Below are positions 5,471 to 9,272 of a stretch of DNA of 9,272 nucleotides, piece by piece; position 1 is the stretch's first letter, and each line of letters opens with the position of its first letter. The DNA is from Bacillota bacterium (GTDB lineage Bacteria > Bacillota > UBA4882 > UBA8346): assembly GCA_003501365.1 (NCBI GenBank), contig DNPP01000484.1:1-9272 (forward strand), in the 5' to 3' direction. Under the pieces are notes generated by a model that saw only the letters and a list, made by a program, of their open reading frames with translations, was not told the DNA's origin and did no database searches. The position numbers and the translations under genes are program-made.

Positions 5471-5521
5471 CTATTATTAATTAGGGTATTACGTAAAGAC
5501 AGATCTCGGGATGGTAAAAAT

Positions 5522-7009
5522 ATGTTCTTACAGTTAAATAACATAACCAAGACTTACCCTGGCGTCACGGCACTGAATAATATCACCTTGCATGTTTCCA
5601 AAGGCGAAGTCCATGCATTGGTTGGTGAAAACGGCGCAGGTAAATCAACGCTGATCAAGACATGCACCGGTGCTGTAATTCCCGATAGCGGTCATATTAT
5701 TGTCGACGGGGAAAAATTTTCATCTATGACACCGAAGTTGTCGAAACAACAAGGAATAGCTGTTATTTATCAGGAGTTTAATCTTGTTGGACAAATGTCT
5801 GTGGCTGAAAATATTTTTTTAGGTCGAGCAATTTGCAAAGGACTTAGGATTGATAAGAAAGCAATGGCTGCTGAGGCACTGAAGATTTTTCGACAGTTTG
5901 ATATTGATATCGATCCAAACACATTGGTTAGTAACTTGACTGTTGGTTATCAACAGCTGGTTGAAATCGCCAAAGCGATTTCTCAGAAAGCCAAAATTTT
6001 AATTATGGATGAACCTTCAGCGCCTTTAACCAAAGCGGAAGTTGAACGTATGTATCGGATCGTCGATAAGCTTAAAGCTGAGGGAGTCACCATTATTTAT
6101 ATATCGCATCGCTTGGAAGAAATCTTCCGGCTGACAGACCGGGTAACAGTCATGCGTGACGGTAATATCGTCGAAACTATGAATACCGGTGATACGAATA
6201 TTGAAAAATTGATAAAGCGGATGGTTGGCCGGGAAATCAAGGAGACTTATCCGGTCCGAGGATGTTGTATAAAAGATGAGGTGTTGCTGGATGTCCGAAA
6301 TCTAAGCGGCAACGGATTGTTCAATATTTCCTTTAAAGTCAAACGCGGCGAGGTACTAGGCTTTGCGGGATTAATCGGCTCGGGTCGGAGCGAACTGGCG
6401 GAACTCATCTTTGGCGTTAAGCCCAAAACCGGCGGGCAAATCTTTTTTAAAGGAAAGGAAATATCACCCAAAACACCGCGTTCGGCAATTGACTATGGAA
6501 TTGCGCTCGTTCCTGAAGACCGAAAGAAACAGGGCGCATTGCTTGATATTGATATTAAGGGAAATATATGCATGCCCATTCTGGAGCGGATATCAAAACT
6601 GTCTTTCTTGAATAAGGGCGAAGAAAAAAGAATAGCCAATCAATATAAAGAAAGCATTAAAATCAAAACACCAAGTTTGGAACAGAAAATTAAAAATTTG
6701 AGCGGCGGTAACCAGCAAAAAGTCATTGTTGCCAAATGGCTCGCTTCCGATGCGGAGTTGATCATTTTCGATGAACCAACCAGAGGTATCGATGTCGGGG
6801 CAAAGTATGAGATCTATAAACTGGTGAACTCCTTGGTCGAAGCCGGAAAAACCGTCTTGATGATCTCGTCGGAGATGGGAGAAATTATGGGTATGTCCGA
6901 TCGGATTATTGTTTTGTCGGAAGGGAAAATGACCGGTTTTTTGGACAAAAAGGAATTTAACCAGGAAGATATCATGACGATGGCGTCAATTACTAAAGGG
7001 AAGGTATAA
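5522..7009 (+). CDS. Sugar ABC transporter ATPase, two nucleotide-binding domains (RbsA/MglA type)
   Basis: A 495-residue ATPase with two ABC domains, standard length for the RbsA/MglA/XylG family, which powers the permease at the inner membrane. First domain: Walker A GENGAGKST (35-43), Q-loop YQEFN with Gln84, signature LTVGYQQ (139-145) in place of LSGGQ, Walker B ending in DEPSAPLT (from 163), switch His196. Second domain: degenerate Walker A GLIGSGRSEL (from 283) with Arg for the catalytic Lys, intact signature LSGGNQQKV (393-401) and DEPTRGIDVG (from 417). This asymmetry is normal for the family, where the second site hydrolyses poorly. The frame is open back to a TTG at 5423, but that start lies inside the intergenic hairpins. 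ATG 5522 gives the family's usual N-terminus (MFLQLNNITKTYPGV) and has only a weak Shine-Dalgarno, GGGATGG at 5508-5514, in keeping with lower expression than the binding protein. The stop is 4 nt before the permease start. Confidence 0.93.
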   Translation: MFLQLNNITKTYPGVTALNNITLHVSKGEVHALVGENGAGKSTLIKTCTGAVIPDSGHIIVDGEKFSSMTPKLSKQQGIAVIYQEFNLVGQMSVAENIFLGRAICKGLRIDKKAMAAEALKIFRQFDIDIDPNTLVSNLTVGYQQLVEIAKAISQKAKILIMDEPSAPLTKAEVERMYRIVDKLKAEGVTIIYISHRLEEIFRLTDRVTVMRDGNIVETMNTGDTNIEKLIKRMVGREIKETYPVRGCCIKDEVLLDVRNLSGNGLFNISFKVKRGEVLGFAGLIGSGRSELAELIFGVKPKTGGQIFFKGKEISPKTPRSAIDYGIALVPEDRKKQGALLDIDIKGNICMPILERISKLSFLNKGEEKRIANQYKESIKIKTPSLEQKIKNLSGGNQQKVIVAKWLASDAELIIFDEPTRGIDVGAKYEIYKLVNSLVEAGKTVLMISSEMGEIMGMSDRIIVLSEGKMTGFLDKKEFNQEDIMTMASITKGKV

Positions 7010-7013
7010 TCCT

Positions 7014-7982
7014 ATGAAATACATGGAATTTTTTAAGAAGTATGGAATTTTTGCAGTGCTTTTGATGCTTGTGATATTTTTTTCGATTACTTCAGATAAT
7101 TTCCTTGTCACCGGCAATTTATTAATTATTGCAAGGCAAGTTTCAATGCTTGGAATTGCTGCTGTAGGTATGACCTTTGTGTTGTTGTTAGGAGGCATCG
7201 ACTTATCGATTGGTTCGATAGTCACTTTAGTCAATATTGTGACAGCCTGGATGATGGTCAACGGTAAGATGAACCCAATCGCTGCTATTGCTGTCGCCGT
7301 TGCACTTAGTACCGCTATTGGATTTATTAATGGTCTGATTATTGCAAGAATTAAAATGCCTGCGATTATCGTAACCCTCGGCACACAGATCATAGTAGAG
7401 GGGCTTGCTTATATCATCAGCGGTGGATTGCCTATATTCGGGTTTGACAAATCATTTGCTATTCTCGGGCAAGGATATATCGGTATCATTCCGATTCCGG
7501 TGATTGTTATGATTATTATCATGTTGATAGGCGCCTTCATCCTAAATTCAACTTACTTTGGTCGCTATTTTTATGCGGTCGGCGGTAATGAAGAAGCTGC
7601 CAATCTATCCGGTATCAACGTTATTCGTGTCAAATACCTTGTCTATGCTTTATCCGGTTTTTTTGCTGGAATTGCCGGAATCGTTTTGTTGTCTAGGACC
7701 AATTCCGGACAAGTTCTATCCGGCAAAGGTTTTGAATTTGATGCCCTGACTGCTTGCGTTTTGGGCGGTGTTAGTATTAACGGAGGTTATGGCAAAATTT
7801 CCAATGTCGTTGCCGGTATTTTGATTTTGGGAGTTTTAAGCAACGGGATGGTTTTACTTAATGCCAGCGCATATACACAGATGGTTATTAAAGGATCAGT
7901 CCTAATGTTTGCGGTTGCTTTTGACTGTATCCAGAAGAATCGCAAAACAAAAGTAGCTAAAGTTGCTTCTGCAACGGTATGA
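7014..7982 (+). CDS. Sugar ABC transporter permease (RbsC type)
   Basis: A 322-residue integral membrane protein of the BPD_transp_2 (RbsC/XylH/AraH) family, with about eight to ten hydrophobic segments. Family marks are VGMTFVLLLGGIDLSIGS (51-68), KMPAIIVTLGTQ (114-125), the cytoplasmic coupling segment AVGGNEEAANLSGI (188-201) that meets the ATPase, and EFDALTACVLGGVSINGGYG (241-260). A single permease gene is present, so it would form a homodimer, as RbsC does. ATG 7014 has AAAGGGAAGG at 6995-7004 inside the end of the ATPase gene, and the 4-nt gap suggests translational coupling. An ATG at 7023 is in frame and could also serve. A 103-nt spacer separates it from the dehydrogenase gene. The function as a sugar/polyol permease is firm; the substrate is inferred from the neighbours. 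Confidence 0.92.
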   Translation: MKYMEFFKKYGIFAVLLMLVIFFSITSDNFLVTGNLLIIARQVSMLGIAAVGMTFVLLLGGIDLSIGSIVTLVNIVTAWMMVNGKMNPIAAIAVAVALSTAIGFINGLIIARIKMPAIIVTLGTQIIVEGLAYIISGGLPIFGFDKSFAILGQGYIGIIPIPVIVMIIIMLIGAFILNSTYFGRYFYAVGGNEEAANLSGINVIRVKYLVYALSGFFAGIAGIVLLSRTNSGQVLSGKGFEFDALTACVLGGVSINGGYGKISNVVAGILILGVLSNGMVLLNASAYTQMVIKGSVLMFAVAFDCIQKNRKTKVAKVASATV

Positions 7983-8085
7983 CTTGAAGCCCGATTATTA
8001 AGTAGCCATATCGCCCGTCAAGGTAGGGATCGCTAATCAGCCTTGGAAAACAATAAGAAAATTATGGAGAGGGGATTGTTTTACC

Positions 8086-9135
8086 GTGAAAGGAAAAATG
8101 AAGACAGCAGTAATGCTGGGTATCGGCAAAATGGGATTTGAGGAAAGGGACATCCCGGAGACCGGCGATGATGAAGTTCTTGTGAAACTCGAGTATGTAG
8201 GCATTTGCGGTTCAGATATGCATTATTATGAAACAGGCCGTATCGGTAATTATATTGTTAAACCTCCTTTTGTTTTGGGGCATGAACCGGGTGGCGTTGT
8301 TGTCGAAGTTGGCCGGAATGTAAAGCATCTTAAAGTTGGAGACCGTGTGGCGCTCGAACCGGGGAAAACCTGTGGGAAATGCGAATTTTGCAGGACTGGC
8401 AATTATAATCTTTGTCCGGATGTTATTTTTTTTGCAACCCCGCCGGTAGATGGCGTGTTCCAGGAATATGTTGCCCATGAGGCCGCTCTTTGTTTTAAAC
8501 TCCCTGATAATGTAAGCACCCTGGAGGGGGCTTTGGTTGAGCCGTTGGCCGTTGGTTTCCACGGTGCGACTCAGGGAGGCGCCCATGTGGGCCAGACTGC
8601 CGTGGTAATGGGCGCCGGTTGTATCGGCCTGGTTTCGATGATGGCATTAAAAGCAATGGGCGTTTTGAAAGTTTATGTAGTAGATATTATGCAGAATCGT
8701 CTGGATAAGGCCATGAATCTAGGAGCAACCGGAGTCATCAACGCTAAAGAACAAGATGTAGTTAACGAAGTGATGAAATTGACAGGCGGGTTCGGTTGTG
8801 ATTTGGTAATCGAAACTGCGGGTACTGAAATAACCACGGAGCAGGCTATTCATATGGCAAGAAAAGGAGCTAATGTTGTACTGATTGGTTACGGGAAATC
8901 CGGCATGATGAATTTGCCTATGAGTCTTGCTCTAGATAAAGAATTGAATTTCAAAACGGTATTCCGTTACCGACATATTTATCCAATGGCAATTGAAGCC
9001 ATTGCCAATGGGAAGGTTGACTTGAAAAACATCGTGACCAATATCTTTGAATTTAATGATATTCAAAATGCAATGGATTTTAGCATTCATAATAAATCGG
9101 AAATTGTCAAGGCAGTCGTCAGAATATCAAAATAA
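8086..9135 (+). CDS. Zinc-dependent polyol dehydrogenase (sorbitol/xylitol/L-iditol 2-dehydrogenase-like)
   Basis: A 349-residue medium-chain dehydrogenase, usual length for sorbitol dehydrogenases. The GroES-like part holds the catalytic zinc ligands Cys41 (GICGSD), His66 and Glu67 (GHEPGG), plus Glu152 (LVEPLAV). The structural zinc lobe is complete: Cys96, Cys99, Cys102 and Cys110 in CGKCEFCRTGNYNLC. The GICGSDMHYYETGRIG stretch is characteristic of sorbitol/xylitol dehydrogenases. The Rossmann part has GAGCIG (176-181) and an acidic Asp200 (YVVDI) at the end of the second strand, which favours NAD over NADP. It should oxidise the polyol brought in by the ABC system to its 2-ketose, for example sorbitol to fructose, in the cytoplasm. 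The start is GTG 8086 with GGAGAGGGG at 8066-8074; ATG 8098 is a possible alternative with AAAGGA close by. The following PfkB kinase gene supports a ketose product. Exact polyol specificity cannot be read from sequence. Confidence 0.9.
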   Translation: MKGKMKTAVMLGIGKMGFEERDIPETGDDEVLVKLEYVGICGSDMHYYETGRIGNYIVKPPFVLGHEPGGVVVEVGRNVKHLKVGDRVALEPGKTCGKCEFCRTGNYNLCPDVIFFATPPVDGVFQEYVAHEAALCFKLPDNVSTLEGALVEPLAVGFHGATQGGAHVGQTAVVMGAGCIGLVSMMALKAMGVLKVYVVDIMQNRLDKAMNLGATGVINAKEQDVVNEVMKLTGGFGCDLVIETAGTEITTEQAIHMARKGANVVLIGYGKSGMMNLPMSLALDKELNFKTVFRYRHIYPMAIEAIANGKVDLKNIVTNIFEFNDIQNAMDFSIHNKSEIVKAVVRISK

Positions 9136-9191
9136 AAAAACAACTATCGTTTGATTGGGAAACGTTATATCGAAATCAATAGGTGATGAAG

Positions 9192-9272
9192 ATGATGTAT
9201 GATGTAAGTGCTTTGGGAGAATTATTAATCGATTTCACTCCGAGTGGCGAGTCTACGCAAAATAATCCTTTG
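9192..9272 (+). CDS. PfkB-family carbohydrate kinase, N-terminal part (fructokinase-like; runs off window)
   Basis: From ATG 9192 the frame MMYDVSALGELLIDFTPSGE stays open to the window end (27 codons). The pattern DVxALGELLIDFTP with a following small Gly-rich or polar turn is the first strand and substrate-side Asp region of bacterial PfkB kinases, most like fructokinases and ketohexose kinases. In-frame ATGs at 9186 and 9195 are alternatives; AGGTGA at 9181-9186 suits 9192 or 9195. It lies 56 bp after the dehydrogenase with no terminator between, so it is very probably in the same operon. It would phosphorylate the ketose made by the dehydrogenase (fructose to fructose 6-phosphate if the polyol is sorbitol). 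With less than a tenth of the gene visible, the family is fairly safe and the substrate is inference. Confidence 0.75.
   Translation, partial: MMYDVSALGELLIDFTPSGESTQNNPL

Noticed and set aside
5423..5521. Longer start (TTG 5423) for the ABC ATPase.
   Set aside because: The extension lies in the intergenic hairpins and adds 33 residues not seen in RbsA/MglA proteins; ATG 5522 gives the expected N-terminus.
7983..8085. Terminator between permease and dehydrogenase genes (CAAGG/CCTTG pairing near 8018-8046).
   Set aside because: Only five plus three base pairs with large internal loops and no T-run.
9150..9176. Catabolite-response (cre) site near GGGAAACGTTATAT before the kinase gene.
   Set aside because: Several mismatches to TGWAANCGNTNWCA and no dyad symmetry on the right side.

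Overview
The window looks like a chromosomal segment of an anaerobic Firmicute, probably a diderm Negativicute (Sporomusa/Pelosinus type). The reasons are moderate AT content with Firmicute-like -35/-10 boxes and Shine-Dalgarno sites, sugar-ABC and ROK genes of Firmicute type, and a sugar-binding protein with a plain Sec signal peptide and no lipobox, as expected in a cell with an outer membrane. The taxonomic call is inference.

Left part (1-1541), accessory and decayed. The window opens inside the C-terminal end of a Ser/Thr protein kinase (stop at 264-266). It is followed by three copies of a 20-bp direct repeat, an orphan promoter-like site and a strong rho-independent terminator (557-594). 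On the minus strand lie the C-terminal end of an ImmA/IrrE-type metallopeptidase (592-768) and, fused to it out of frame, the N-terminal end of an AraC-type regulator (about 747-1001). Both are remnants. A long intergenic stretch follows, with a MITE/REP-like palindromic element (about 1245-1354).

Middle part (1542-4168). A 12-TM major facilitator transporter, a small doubtful ORF, and a ROK-family repressor with an N-terminal HTH and a complete zinc motif. The repressor's own promoter carries a 14-bp perfect palindrome at the predicted start of transcription.

Right part (4169-9272), a plus-strand catabolic operon. A strong promoter (TTGACT, 17 bp, TATTAT) with a 26-bp double palindrome over its start site drives, in order: a periplasmic sugar-binding protein, a pair of intergenic hairpins, a two-domain sugar ABC ATPase, an RbsC-type permease, a zinc-dependent polyol (sorbitol/xylitol-type) dehydrogenase, and the start of a PfkB-family kinase that runs off the window. 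The combined reading is ATP-driven uptake of a sugar alcohol, oxidation to a ketose, and phosphorylation by a fructokinase-like enzyme. D-sorbitol is the simplest candidate substrate. The same TTTTATAAAA core in both promoters points to the ROK protein as an autoregulated, polyol-responsive repressor of the operon.
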